Assembly (NCBI GenBank): GCA_030605125.1
Contig: JAUWBD010000033.1
Span: forward strand, 1-33,374
Direction: 5' to 3'
From: Verrucomicrobiota bacterium
GTDB lineage: Bacteria; Verrucomicrobiota; Verrucomicrobiia; Opitutales; Opitutaceae
DNA length: 33,374 bases
The translations under genes and the position numbers were made by a program. Under the pieces are notes generated by a model, which saw only the letters and a list, made by a program, of their open reading frames with translations, was not told the DNA's origin and made no database searches. Positions 15,970 through 23,838 of this stretch are shown here, one piece after another (the first letter of the stretch is position 1; every line of letters starts with the position of its first letter).

Positions 15970-16132
15970 GGCGGGGATATTTCAGCAACAGGGGGACAGC
16001 TCCGCGTTGAGCTAGCCGCGAGGCCTAGATCTGCCCGCGGCCGGGGAGGAATGGTTTTTGATCGTGAAGGGAATCATGGGAATGGCGGTGATTTTGGCGA
16101 TGCCCGGTCCGGGATGCGGCGTGGGTGGGAGG
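15970..16132. other. Intergenic gap between two co-directional - strand operons
   Basis: This 163-base gap separates the SDR gene from the methyltransferase operon. It holds a CTAG-rich stretch (16012-16028, CTAGCCGCG then GGCCTAG) related to the repeat at 2411-2463, and a short palindromic CCCGGTCCGGG (16105-16115). No T tract follows the palindrome, so a terminator is not called, and no convincing promoter is visible. Confidence 0.4.
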
Positions 16133-17206
16133 TCAGGCCGGCCAGTCGGGGTGCGCCGTGGCGTGGGCGGCGAGTTCCTCGAGGATGGCCGCCATGGACG
16201 TCCGCGGGCGCCAGCCCCAGGCGGACGAGGCGCGGGTGGAGTCGAGGACGACCCAGGGAAGATCATAGGGGCGCGGCGCGGGGTCCTCCGTCACCTCGTG
16301 CGGTCCGAGCCTCTCCGCGCACCATTGTCCAAGCTGGCAAAGGGACATGGATTGGGCGGCGCCGCCGGCGAGGTTGACCGTGGACGGTTTTTCCGGCGCC
16401 AGGCCCGCGTCGAGCTGGGCGAGGAGCAGGGGGGCTAGATCGGCAGGGTGCAGGCAGTCGCGCACCTGGTGGCCCAGACCGTCCCAGCCGATGTGCCGCA
16501 GCGGGCGGCGGGCGGCCCATTCGCGTATCCAAAAGCTGAATATGCCTTGGTCGGCGCGGCCGAACTGGCCTGCGCCGGCGAGCACACCGCAGCGGTTTAT
16601 CCAGACGGGCAGCCCGAAGGCGTGGCCGTATTCCAGCGCTATCGTCTCCGACGCGAGCTTAGTCGCCCCGTAGAGCGAGACGGGCGCGGCGGTGGAGAAG
16701 TCTTCGGAAATGCCTGCGGCCGACACGCCCGGCGGGAGGGCTCCCGCGGTGAGGGCGGCGGGATCGGGCGTGAACGCGCCGTGCCGGACGACCACCGGCA
16801 GCGAGGCCAGCGGCGGGATGGAGTAAACACGGCTCGTGCTGAGGAGGGTGAACGAGGCCTTATGGCCGCGGCAGTATTCCAGCAAGTGGAGCGTGCCCAC
16901 GAGATTGTGACCCACGAGTTGGGCGGGGGTGCAGCCCGAGCCGGCGGTGCCCGCGAGCACGCTCGGCTGTGCCGCGCAGTCGATGACGGCGTCGGCGGCG
17001 GGCAGCGCGTCCAGATCGGCGCGCACTCGGATATCCCCGTGGCGCACATCGACGCCGATCGCCCGCAGGGCCGGCGCGTTGCGGTGCGCCCCCTCGCGGG
17101 AAAGGTTGTCGATCCCGGTGATTTTAAGGCCGGGCCGCTCGGCCGCCAAGGCACGGGCGAGGGTGGAGCCTACGAATCCGCAGACGCCGGTGACGAGAAT
17201 CTTCAT
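16133..17206 (-). CDS. NAD-dependent epimerase/dehydratase (extended SDR), CDP-paratose 2-epimerase-like
   Basis: A 357-residue nucleotide-sugar enzyme of the extended SDR family. The Rossmann loop is GVCGFVG (residues 7-13), and Asp33 in GIDNLS fits NAD selectivity. The active site has STSRVYS (Ser123 region) and Tyr179/Lys183 in SLYGATK, so it looks catalytically complete. Downstream motifs [18 protein letters not shown] and [14 protein letters not shown] match the CDP-paratose/CDP-tyvelose 2-epimerase branch, which inverts C2 of a dideoxyhexose nucleotide. Related SDRs act on other NDP-sugars, so the substrate is uncertain. A stretch of about 35 residues rich in Pro/Ala (around 131-165) is inserted before the Tyr loop. 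The ATG overlaps the upstream SDR stop by 4 bases. It is cytoplasmic. Confidence 0.85.
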   Translation of the reverse strand: MKILVTGVCGFVGSTLARALAAERPGLKITGIDNLSREGAHRNAPALRAIGVDVRHGDIRVRADLDALPAADAVIDCAAQPSVLAGTAGSGCTPAQLVGHNLVGTLHLLEYCRGHKASFTLLSTSRVYSIPPLASLPVVVRHGAFTPDPAALTAGALPPGVSAAGISEDFSTAAPVSLYGATKLASETIALEYGHAFGLPVWINRCGVLAGAGQFGRADQGIFSFWIREWAARRPLRHIGWDGLGHQVRDCLHPADLAPLLLAQLDAGLAPEKPSTVNLAGGAAQSMSLCQLGQWCAERLGPHEVTEDPAPRPYDLPWVVLDSTRASSAWGWRPRTSMAAILEELAAHATAHPDWPA

Positions 17207-18321
17207 GGGTGGACGGCGGGGTTCTCGTCGGCGGTCGCGGAGGCCGTCGTTTCGGCGGCGGGAAGGCCCGGCCTCTCGCGCCAGGCGTCCACGATTTCCC
17301 GAATCGTCTCCTCCACGCTTAAAGTAATATCCCAGCCGGGATAGTGGGCGCGCATCTTGCGCAGATCGGAATAGTAGCAGACGTGGTCGCCGGTCCGGGG
17401 CCGGTCCACGTAGGAGTGGCGCATGGCCCGGCCGGTGTGTTTTTCCGCGAGCCTGAACGCCTCGAGGATCGACACGCTGTTGGCCTTGCCTCCCCCGATG
17501 TTGTAAACCTCGCCGGCTCGCGGAGCGGCGGCGAAGGCCGCGACGAAACGGGCGACGTCGAGGGCGTGGATGTTGTCCCTGACCTGCTTTCCCTTGTATC
17601 CGAAAATTCTATACTCGCGTCCCTCGAGGTTGGTCTTCACGAGGAAGGAGAGGAAGCCGTGGAGCTCGACGGCCGAGTGGTTCGGCCCGGTGAGGCAACC
17701 GCCGCGCAGGCAGCAGGTGGGCATGCCGAAGTAGCGGCCGTATTCCTGCACGAGGATGTCGGCGGAGAGTTTGGACGCTCCAAAGAGGGAGTGGGTCGAT
17801 TGGTCGATGGTGAAATCCTCGGCGACGCCGTGGGCGAATGCGGGGTCGGCGAAGTCCCAGCGCGTTTCCAGCTCCGCGAGGGGGATCCGGTTGGGCGCGT
17901 CGCCGTAAACCTTGTTCGTGCTCATGTGGACGAACGGGCTTTCCGGGCAGGCGTGCCGGGCCGCCTCCAGCAGGTTCAAGGTGCCGAGGGCGTTCGTCTC
18001 GAAGTCGTCGAAAGGTATGGCCGCGGCGCGATCATGCGAAGGTTGCGCCGCGGAGTGGAACACGACGGAGGGCCGCAGCTCGCGGAGGAGCCGGGCGACC
18101 GCGGCGCGGTTCCGGATGTCGATCTCGTGGTGGATGTATTCGCGAAGCTCGCGCTGAAGGCGGCGGCGGTTCCAAGTGGTGTCCCCCTGTGGGCCGAAGA
18201 ACGTCGCGCGCTGGTTGTTGTCTACGCCGTGCACCACGTGGCCGAGTTCGTTGGCGAAGTAGGTGGCGACTTCCGATCCCACGAGGCCGGCGGAACCCGT
18301 GACAAGGATTGTGCGCTTCAT
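17203..18321 (-). CDS. NAD-dependent epimerase-like extended SDR with Phe in place of the catalytic Tyr
   Basis: A 372-residue extended SDR. The cofactor loop is GSAGLVG (residues 9-15) with Asp34 in [15 protein letters not shown] (133-141) supplies the Ser/Thr position. The YxxxK motif reads FGASK: Phe180 with Lys184 kept. [19 protein letters not shown] and [19 protein letters not shown] match the CDP-paratose 2-epimerase-like branch, as does its neighbour. Loss of the Tyr hydroxyl should block the usual proton transfer, so it may use another base, act as a partner to the gene at 16133-17206, or perform a modified reaction. The C-terminus is an Ala/Thr-rich tail. It lies 33 bases after a GT2 stop and overlaps the next gene by 4 bases. 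Confidence 0.85.
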   Translation of the reverse strand: MKRTILVTGSAGLVGSEVATYFANELGHVVHGVDNNQRATFFGPQGDTTWNRRRLQRELREYIHHEIDIRNRAAVARLLRELRPSVVFHSAAQPSHDRAAAIPFDDFETNALGTLNLLEAARHACPESPFVHMSTNKVYGDAPNRIPLAELETRWDFADPAFAHGVAEDFTIDQSTHSLFGASKLSADILVQEYGRYFGMPTCCLRGGCLTGPNHSAVELHGFLSFLVKTNLEGREYRIFGYKGKQVRDNIHALDVARFVAAFAAAPRAGEVYNIGGGKANSVSILEAFRLAEKHTGRAMRHSYVDRPRTGDHVCYYSDLRKMRAHYPGWDITLSVEETIREIVDAWRERPGLPAAETTASATADENPAVHP

Positions 18322-18354
18322 GCGGAGGCGGCTTGGCGGATTCCAAGGCGCCGA

Positions 18355-19056
18355 TCAACGAAACACGTTGTATTTAATAATCGCATACAGGGCCGGGAAG
18401 CCGTCGCGCCAGCCGATCTTTTTCCCCTCCTTGTAGGTCCGGCCGTAGTAGCTGATGCCGACTTCGTAGATCGAGATGTCGGGGATTTTTGAGATTTTCG
18501 CCGTGATCTCGGGCTCGAAGCCGAAGCGGTTTTCCTCGATCGCGATCTGTTTTACGACAGTGATTTTCATCACCTTGTAACAAGTCTCCATGTCGGTGAG
18601 GTTGAGGTTGGTGAACATGTTGGAGAGCAGGGTGAGGAACTTGTTGCCCATGTAGTGCCAGAAATAGACGACGCGGTGCGGGCCGCCGCCCATGAAGCGC
18701 GAGCCGAAGACGACGTCGGCCTTGCCGGCGAGGATGGGGGCGAGGAGCTGCGGATACTCCTGCGGGTCGTATTCGAGGTCGGCGTCCTGGATGAGGACGA
18801 TGTCGCCGGTGGCGGCGGCGAAGCCGGTGCGGAGCGCGGCGCCTTTGCCTTGGTTGATCTCGTGGTGAAGGATTTGGTCCACGAGGGGAGCGATCTCGGA
18901 GCGGAGGATGTCGGTCGTGCCGTCGCGCGAGCAGTCGTTGACGATGATGATCTCGCGCTCGAGGCCGGCGGGCAGCGGCGCAGCGCGCACGGCGTCCACG
19001 ATCGTGCGGATGGTGCGGGCCTCGTTGTAACAGGGGATGACAATGGAGAGCTTCAT
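18355..19056 (-). CDS. GT2 family glycosyltransferase, DPM1/WcaA-like
   Basis: A 233-residue soluble GT2. [12 protein letters not shown] opens the nucleotide-binding half, followed by [32 protein letters not shown] and the metal site [16 protein letters not shown] (Asp91 and Asp93). It continues with [13 protein letters not shown] and [12 protein letters not shown] and ends in [17 protein letters not shown]. These are hallmarks of bacterial polyprenyl-phosphate or dolichol-phosphate sugar synthase-like GT2s. It has no C-terminal membrane helices. The ATG at 19056 is preferred to one 45 bases upstream, which adds [12 protein letters not shown] with no family counterpart. It is the first gene of a three-gene - strand unit with two SDR enzymes, so it may use the sugar they make. 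Confidence 0.9.
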   Translation of the reverse strand: MKLSIVIPCYNEARTIRTIVDAVRAAPLPAGLEREIIIVNDCSRDGTTDILRSEIAPLVDQILHHEINQGKGAALRTGFAAATGDIVLIQDADLEYDPQEYPQLLAPILAGKADVVFGSRFMGGGPHRVVYFWHYMGNKFLTLLSNMFTNLNLTDMETCYKVMKITVVKQIAIEENRFGFEPEITAKISKIPDISIYEVGISYYGRTYKEGKKIGWRDGFPALYAIIKYNVFR

Positions 19057-19278
19057 GCCGGGATCACATCGATCATTCTGGATCCGGCGGGGTTTTGTCA
19101 CCGAAGAAGGAGCGCAGTAGCTTCTCGAGCCGAGCGAGTCGATCAGGCAGGGTGAGCGGGCTGTGACACGGACGGGTCAGCCAGCAGATGAACCGTTCAT
19201 TCGCTCGGCAACGTCCTTTGTGTCGAGGGCGGACGTCGCCAGTGAATCCACTTGTGGACTTGTTGAAGGAGGGGTGGA
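19057..19278. other. Divergent intergenic region between two glycan operons
   Basis: This 222-base stretch separates the - strand GT2/SDR unit from the + strand flippase operon and must hold promoters for both. I see no gene and no convincing -35/-10 pair. The one clear signal is AAGGAGG at 19266-19272, a strong Shine-Dalgarno 6 bases before the GTG at 19279. Confidence 0.5.
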
Positions 19279-20649
19279 GTGCGCGCGCCCGCTGTGGCCT
19301 CGCCGGTTTCCGCGCCCGAGCCCCAGGCGACTCCGATGCTAGATTCTTTGCGCTTTAAGCTTGGTTCGCGACCCACCGTCCGAAGGATGATCAGTGGCGG
19401 TGGCTGGCTCGGGCTTGAGCAGGCTCTGCGCATGGGGTTCGGGTTGGTGGGCGGAGTCTGGGTGGCGCGGCATCTGGGCCCCGAGGACTTCGGTTTGCTG
19501 AGTGCCACGCTTGCGGTCGTGGCGGTGCTGGGGGGGCTGGCCTCGCTGGGGTTCAACACGATTCTCGTGCGCGAGATCGCACAATCTCCCGAGCGGGCAG
19601 GAGAGATCCAAGCCACCGGCTTTTTCCTCAAGCTGGCGCTGTCCACATTGCTTTGGCTGGGCTGCGTGGCGGTGACGTGGTCGGAGGCGGGAGACGGGGC
19701 GCCCGGCGCCTTGTTGCCCCTGGCTGCCTTGGTCTTGGTTTTTCAATCAATGGATGTGGCGGAGCGGAGGCTTCAGGCGCAGGCGGAGTGGCGGCGGCTC
19801 GTGCTGATCCGGTGCGCAGGCGTGATCGCCTCTTTCGCGCTCCGTGCGACTCTCATCTTGGTGAACGCGCCGCTGGAGTATTTCGCCTTGGCGGGCGTGT
19901 GCGAGGTCATGATCGCGGCGGCGGGGCTGGCCGCTGTCACTCGACGAGGCTTGGGCGGATTTGCCGCGTGGTGCTTCTGCGCGGGGCGAGCGAAGGCGCT
20001 ACTTAAGGAAGGCTTGCCGCTGATGGGCGCCGGCTTGGCGATCCAGGTCCAGGCCCAAAGCGATCAGATCATGCTGGTCGCGCTCCAGGGAGGCGAGGAG
20101 GTCGGGCAGTATTCGGCGGCTTTGCGGATCGTGACGGTTTTCGCGTTTTTTCCGATGGTGCTGCAAACGCTGTCGGTGCCGGAGCTGGCGCGCGCCAAGG
20201 CGGACGACGTGAACCTTTATCGGCGCAGGCTTCATCGGCTCTATCGGCTCGCGGTCGTGGCCGGCGTGGCCACGGCAGCGCCGCTTTTTTGGGGAGGGCC
20301 GACGCTGGTCGTCTGGCTATTTGGCGACGCTTATGCGCAGGCTGGCGTGTTGCTGCCGCTGTTCTCCCTGCGCCTTCTTCTGGCCAGCCTCGGCGTCGCC
20401 CGCGGGGCTTTCCTCAATACCGAGGGCATGGCCCGCTTCGTCCTGATCACGGCGGTGGCCGGGGCGGTGGTGAACGTGGGCCTGAACCTCGTCTTCATCC
20501 CGCGCTGGGGTGCGACGGGCGCGATCGTGGCCTCGCTGCTGTCCTTCACCGTGACCACCTTTGGCTTCGAATGGACGGACCCTCGGGCCCGGCGCAATCT
20601 CCGGCTCATGGTGGCTGCGATGTTGCGGCCGTGGCGGTCTCTTGATTGA
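19279..20649 (+). CDS. Wzx-type oligosaccharide flippase (MOP/MATE superfamily)
   Basis: A 456-residue polytopic protein with about 12-14 hydrophobic segments. Near the N-terminus is GGGWLGLEQALRMGFGLVGGVWVARHLGPEDFGLLSATLAVV, the typical polysaccharide-synthase opening with RxLGPxDFG. Mid-protein GLPLMGAGLAIQVQAQSDQIMLVALQGGEEVGQYSAALRIV and late INxGLNxxxIPRWGATGAIVASL-like sequence are also classic. It would flip an undecaprenyl-diphosphate-linked repeat unit across the inner membrane. The GTG at 19279 has a strong AAGGAGG at 6-base spacing, so it is preferred to the ATG at 19336. It heads the + strand operon, and the next gene begins 12 bases after its stop. Confidence 0.92.
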   Translation: MRAPAVASPVSAPEPQATPMLDSLRFKLGSRPTVRRMISGGGWLGLEQALRMGFGLVGGVWVARHLGPEDFGLLSATLAVVAVLGGLASLGFNTILVREIAQSPERAGEIQATGFFLKLALSTLLWLGCVAVTWSEAGDGAPGALLPLAALVLVFQSMDVAERRLQAQAEWRRLVLIRCAGVIASFALRATLILVNAPLEYFALAGVCEVMIAAAGLAAVTRRGLGGFAAWCFCAGRAKALLKEGLPLMGAGLAIQVQAQSDQIMLVALQGGEEVGQYSAALRIVTVFAFFPMVLQTLSVPELARAKADDVNLYRRRLHRLYRLAVVAGVATAAPLFWGGPTLVVWLFGDAYAQAGVLLPLFSLRLLLASLGVARGAFLNTEGMARFVLITAVAGAVVNVGLNLVFIPRWGATGAIVASLLSFTVTTFGFEWTDPRARRNLRLMVAAMLRPWRSLD

Positions 20650-20661
20650 GCCGGGGCGCGT

Positions 20662-21294
20662 ATGGGAAATATCCGCATGGGCCCGCCGAAGGGATTGACG
20701 CTCTTTCTGAAAGAAAGCGCGGGCACCCGCCATTTTGTCGAAACGGGCACGTTCCGAGGCGACACGGCGCGGTGGGCGGCGGGGCATTTCGACGAGGTCG
20801 TCACGATTGAGCTTTCGCCCGCCTACCACGCGGCGGCGGTGAAGCGTTTTGCGGGCGAACCTCGCGTGCGACCGCTCGCGGGCGGCTCACCCGAAGTTTT
20901 GGCGGAACTGGTGCCCGGTTTGGCCGCCCCGGCTTTGTTTTGGCTGGATGCCCACTGGAGCGGTCTCGACACCTCGGGTCGCGACCACGAGTGCCCGCTT
21001 CTGGAGGAGCTGGCGGTGATCAACCAGTCGCCGGTCGGGCATATCGTCCTGGTGGATGACGCGCGTCTCTTTTGCGCGCCTCCGCCCGCTCCGCACCGCG
21101 TCGAGGCGTGGCCCGATCTGCGGACAACGCTCGACGCCCTCGAGGCCGATGGCCGGCGGCATGTCGTGCTCTGGGACGATGTTTTCATCGCGGTGCCCGT
21201 CGGTCTGCGCGAGTCGTTGGCGGGTTTTCTGCGTTCGTCCCCCACGCGCCAGGCGTCGGATCGCGCATGGTGGCGCAGACTGCTCAACCGCTGA
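20662..21294 (+). CDS. SAM-methyltransferase-like protein of polysaccharide loci
   Basis: A 210-residue protein with a Rossmann-like core. HFVETGTFRGDTARWAA (about residues 24-40) is at the place of motif I, VVTIELSPAYHAAA at strand 2, LFWLDAHWSGLDTSG at strand 4 and HIVLVDDARLF at strand 5. These segments are shared by a family of class I methyltransferase-like proteins common in surface-glycan clusters. The Gly-rich loop is ETGTFRG rather than the usual DxGxGxG, so activity is likely but the family is poorly characterised. A second possible start is Met6. Its TGA overlaps the next ATG by one base (TGATG), suggesting coupled translation. The last 25 residues are basic. Confidence 0.78.
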   Translation: MGNIRMGPPKGLTLFLKESAGTRHFVETGTFRGDTARWAAGHFDEVVTIELSPAYHAAAVKRFAGEPRVRPLAGGSPEVLAELVPGLAAPALFWLDAHWSGLDTSGRDHECPLLEELAVINQSPVGHIVLVDDARLFCAPPPAPHRVEAWPDLRTTLDALEADGRRHVVLWDDVFIAVPVGLRESLAGFLRSSPTRQASDRAWWRRLLNR

Positions 21295-22082
21295 TGCGCG
21301 TCTTCCTTAAGAAATTCAGCTGGCTCCGGGCGACGCGTGCCTGCGGGGTCGCGATGTCGAGGCAGTATGGCCTCAACTTCGACTGGGCGGGGGGGCTGGC
21401 GCGGCTCGTGTCCTTCGCGCGGGAATATGGCCGCTACCGGCGCTTGCACGCGGCGGCCGCGACCGGCCATGCGCTGCGAGGCGGCGACATCCAGCCCTGT
21501 CTGCGCGACCGCACGGTGACGACGCCGATCGATCCGGTGTATTTTTATCAGGACACGTGGCTGGCGCGAAAACTCGCGGAGCGCCGGCCGCGCGAGCACG
21601 TGGACGTGGGGTCGTCTGCGAAGGCGATCGCGATGATCGCCCAGTTCATCCCGGTGACCATGGTGGACATTCGGCCGGTGGATCTGGGCGTGCCGGGCTT
21701 CACCTTCCTCGAGGGCACGCTGATGGCGCTGCCTTTCGCGGACGGGTCGATCTCGAGCCTCTCGTCGATTTGCGTGATCGAGCACATCGGCCTCGGCCGT
21801 TACGGCGACCCGCTCGATCCGGATGGAACCGACAAGGCCGCGCGCGAGCTGGCGCGCGTGCTGGCGCGGGGCGGGGACCTCTACGTGACGGTGCCCGTGG
21901 CGCAGGAGTCGCGCGTGGAGTTCAACGCCCACCGCACGTTCACCCGCGAGCATGTGCTGGCGCTCTTTCCCGGGCTCGTCCTCGCTGAGGAGCGCTATGT
22001 TTACGGCCGTGAATGGGGCGAGAGCTATCTGCCCGGGCGCGGCTTCGGCACCGGGTTGTTTCACTTCATGAGGAAGTCATGA
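21294..22082 (+). CDS. DUF268 family methyltransferase-like protein
   Basis: A 262-residue protein. The core has HVDVGSSAKAIAMIAQF at motif I, VTMVDIRPVDLGVPGFTFLEG at strand 2, LPFADGSISSLSSICVIEHIGLGRYGDPLDPDG and ARVLARGGDLYVTVPVAQ, then the FNAHRTFTREHVL block. The CVIEHIGLGRYGDP-LDPxG string is the signature of DUF268, a methyltransferase-fold family first named from nematode proteins and present in bacterial glycan loci. An N-terminal basic and aromatic segment of about 80 residues may bind the membrane or acceptor. Reaction and substrate are unknown. The ATG at 21294 shares a base with the upstream stop, and its own stop overlaps the next ATG by 4 bases. Confidence 0.82.
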   Translation: MRVFLKKFSWLRATRACGVAMSRQYGLNFDWAGGLARLVSFAREYGRYRRLHAAAATGHALRGGDIQPCLRDRTVTTPIDPVYFYQDTWLARKLAERRPREHVDVGSSAKAIAMIAQFIPVTMVDIRPVDLGVPGFTFLEGTLMALPFADGSISSLSSICVIEHIGLGRYGDPLDPDGTDKAARELARVLARGGDLYVTVPVAQESRVEFNAHRTFTREHVLALFPGLVLAEERYVYGREWGESYLPGRGFGTGLFHFMRKS

Positions 22083-22870
22083 ACACCGTCCGCATGCCGC
22101 ATTGGAGGCGCGCCTGTCGCGTGCTGGGCGCGCGACTCTTCGATTGGGCGGAGAATAACGGCTGCTCCGATCCGCGCCGAAACGGCGAGGCGTGGCTCGT
22201 CGGAGAACTCATGCGTCGCCACCGCGAGCGGGCCGGGTCGCGGCCCTTCGTGGTGTTCGACGCGGGCGCGAACGCCGGCGACTACACGGCGATGGTCTTC
22301 GAGAACGCCGCCGCCAGCGCGTGTGAGGTCGAGGTGCATGCCTTCGAGCCGTCGGCCGCGGCGCGCGCGAGGCTGGCCGCGAGGTTTGGCGACACGACGC
22401 ACCTTCGCATCGTCGGAAAGGCGTTGGGCGAGCGCGCGGGCCGGGCGGTCCTGCATGGCGGCGCCGACGGAAACACGCAGGCCTCGCTGGCGGTGAGGCC
22501 GGAGGCGACCGCGTCTATCGGCAAGGATGTGGAGGTGGAGGTGGCCGCGCTCGCCGATTACTTGGAGGAGACGCGCGTCGAGCGCGTGGACTTGTTGAAA
22601 CTCGACGTCGAAGGCTTCGAGCTGGCTGCGCTGCGGGGCTTGGGCGAGGCCCTGCGGCCGGAGCGCGTGGGTGTAGTGCAGTTTGAATACGGAGGCACCA
22701 CGCTCGACGCCGGAGCTTCCTTACGCGCGCTTTTCGCGTTGTTGATGGCGCGTGGGTATCGGGTCGCGAAGCTGCTGCCGCGGGGGATCGAGCCGAGGAA
22801 TTATGCGTCGTGGATGGAGCATTTTCGCTACGCCAACTACGTGGCGTGGGAGGCGGAGGCGTCACGGTGA
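22079..22870 (+). CDS. FkbM family methyltransferase (copy 1 of 3)
   Basis: A 263-residue FkbM-type SAM methyltransferase. Motif I is VVFDAGANAGDYTAM, strand 2 is VEVHAFEPSAAARARL, and the FkbM signature is VDLLKLDVEGFELAALRGL, followed by VGVVQFEYGG. FkbM enzymes methylate hydroxyl groups, typically on sugars or polyketides; with these neighbours an O-methylation of the glycan or its lipid-linked unit is likely. The start ATG at 22079 overlaps the upstream TGA by 4 bases; an earlier in-frame start at 22013 would sit inside the DUF268 gene. The stop overlaps the GTG of the next gene by 4 bases. Confidence 0.9.
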   Translation: MNTVRMPHWRRACRVLGARLFDWAENNGCSDPRRNGEAWLVGELMRRHRERAGSRPFVVFDAGANAGDYTAMVFENAAASACEVEVHAFEPSAAARARLAARFGDTTHLRIVGKALGERAGRAVLHGGADGNTQASLAVRPEATASIGKDVEVEVAALADYLEETRVERVDLLKLDVEGFELAALRGLGEALRPERVGVVQFEYGGTTLDAGASLRALFALLMARGYRVAKLLPRGIEPRNYASWMEHFRYANYVAWEAEASR

Positions 22871-23838
22871 GAGAGGGCCGGAGCTGGGTGATCTATACCC
22901 ACGGGGGGGGGCGCATGGGCAACCAGGTGCTGCGTTGGGCGCATTGGCTGGCCTGGGCGATGGATTTTTCTGAGCGGGTGGGGGTGGTGAACCTTTCCTT
23001 CTGGCCCTACGCCTCGTTTTTCGAGGGCACCTGCGAGAGGCCTGGTTGTTCTTCCCCGCCGAACGCGGTGCTCGACCGGTTCGTTGCCTGGCGCGATCGC
23101 CTGCCCGAGTGGTTCTTGCACCGGGCCGAGTGGCGGGCGCAGCAACTGGTTCACGCCCTTGGCGCATGCGTGCCGGGGGCGGCCCGGATCGGACGGCGTT
23201 GGCCGCCGGACTTGAGGATCGACCTGGACGGCGACCGGTTCGTCGATCGGGTGGGCGCGCACCGCGTGAGCACCTGTGCTGGGTGGGAGATCGCGGGCTG
23301 GGAGCGGGTGCGTCGGAGACGGGAGGAGCTGCGGGCGTATTTTCGCCCGGCTGGCGAGCATGCGCGGCGCGCGCGGGATTTTGTGGCCGCGCAGCGCGCG
23401 CGGTTTGGCCGCGTGGTCGGGGTATTGATCCGGCAGGGCGATTACATGACCTGGCGAGATGGTTGCTTCGGATATCCGAGCAGCCGATACGCGCGTTGGA
23501 TGCACGAGTATCTCGCGCTGGAGGGCGGAGGCGGGGCGGGCTTTCTCATCGCGTCGGACACTACCCAGGATCCCGCGTGCTTCGCCGGGTTGCCGCACGT
23601 CTTCTCGAGCGGATCGGCCAATGCTGGCGGACCGGCGATCGCGAGCTTTGCCGAATTGGCGGAGTGCGACCTCGTGCTAAGTCCGCCCAGCACATTCTCG
23701 GCGACGGCTGCTTTCGTGGGCGGTCGTCCCTTGTTGCCGCTTTGCGACGAGGAGCAGGTGCTGGCGAGGGAGCAGATTTTGGCGGAAGCGTTGCTCGATG
23801 CGGCGAAACATCCCATCTGCTCCTTGGTCGTGAAATGA
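22867..23838 (+). CDS. Fucosyltransferase-like protein (GT11-related)
   Basis: A 323-residue protein. It begins SWVIYTHGGGRMGNQVLRWAHW; the GRxGNQ string (residues 15-20) corresponds to the GR(L)GNQ motif at the N-terminus of alpha-1,2-fucosyltransferases. VGVLIRQGDYMTWRDG (about 184-199) parallels their HxRRGDY motif, with His/Arg changed to Ile-Arg-Gln. FLIASDTTQDPACF and ELAECDLVLSPPSTFSATAAF match the two later family motifs. It is probably a GT-B fucosyltransferase or relative acting on the cytoplasmic repeat unit. The start is GTG at 22867, overlapping the FkbM stop as GTGA. Codons 13-15 are a run of nine G (22903-22911), a possible slippage site. Confidence 0.72.
   Translation: MREGRSWVIYTHGGGRMGNQVLRWAHWLAWAMDFSERVGVVNLSFWPYASFFEGTCERPGCSSPPNAVLDRFVAWRDRLPEWFLHRAEWRAQQLVHALGACVPGAARIGRRWPPDLRIDLDGDRFVDRVGAHRVSTCAGWEIAGWERVRRRREELRAYFRPAGEHARRARDFVAAQRARFGRVVGVLIRQGDYMTWRDGCFGYPSSRYARWMHEYLALEGGGGAGFLIASDTTQDPACFAGLPHVFSSGSANAGGPAIASFAELAECDLVLSPPSTFSATAAFVGGRPLLPLCDEEQVLAREQILAEALLDAAKHPICSLVVK
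22903..22911 (+). repeat. Poly-G tract (9 G) in the 5' end of a glycosyltransferase gene
   Basis: Nine consecutive G encode Gly-Gly-Gly (codons 13-15) directly before the GRxGNQ motif. It is the longest mononucleotide run I see in the window. A gain or loss of one G would shift the frame after residue 15 and abolish the protein. Confidence 0.9.

Noticed and set aside
16105-16115. CCCGGTCCGGG palindrome as a terminator after the SDR gene
   Set aside because: The stem is only 4-5 bp and no T tract follows on either strand.
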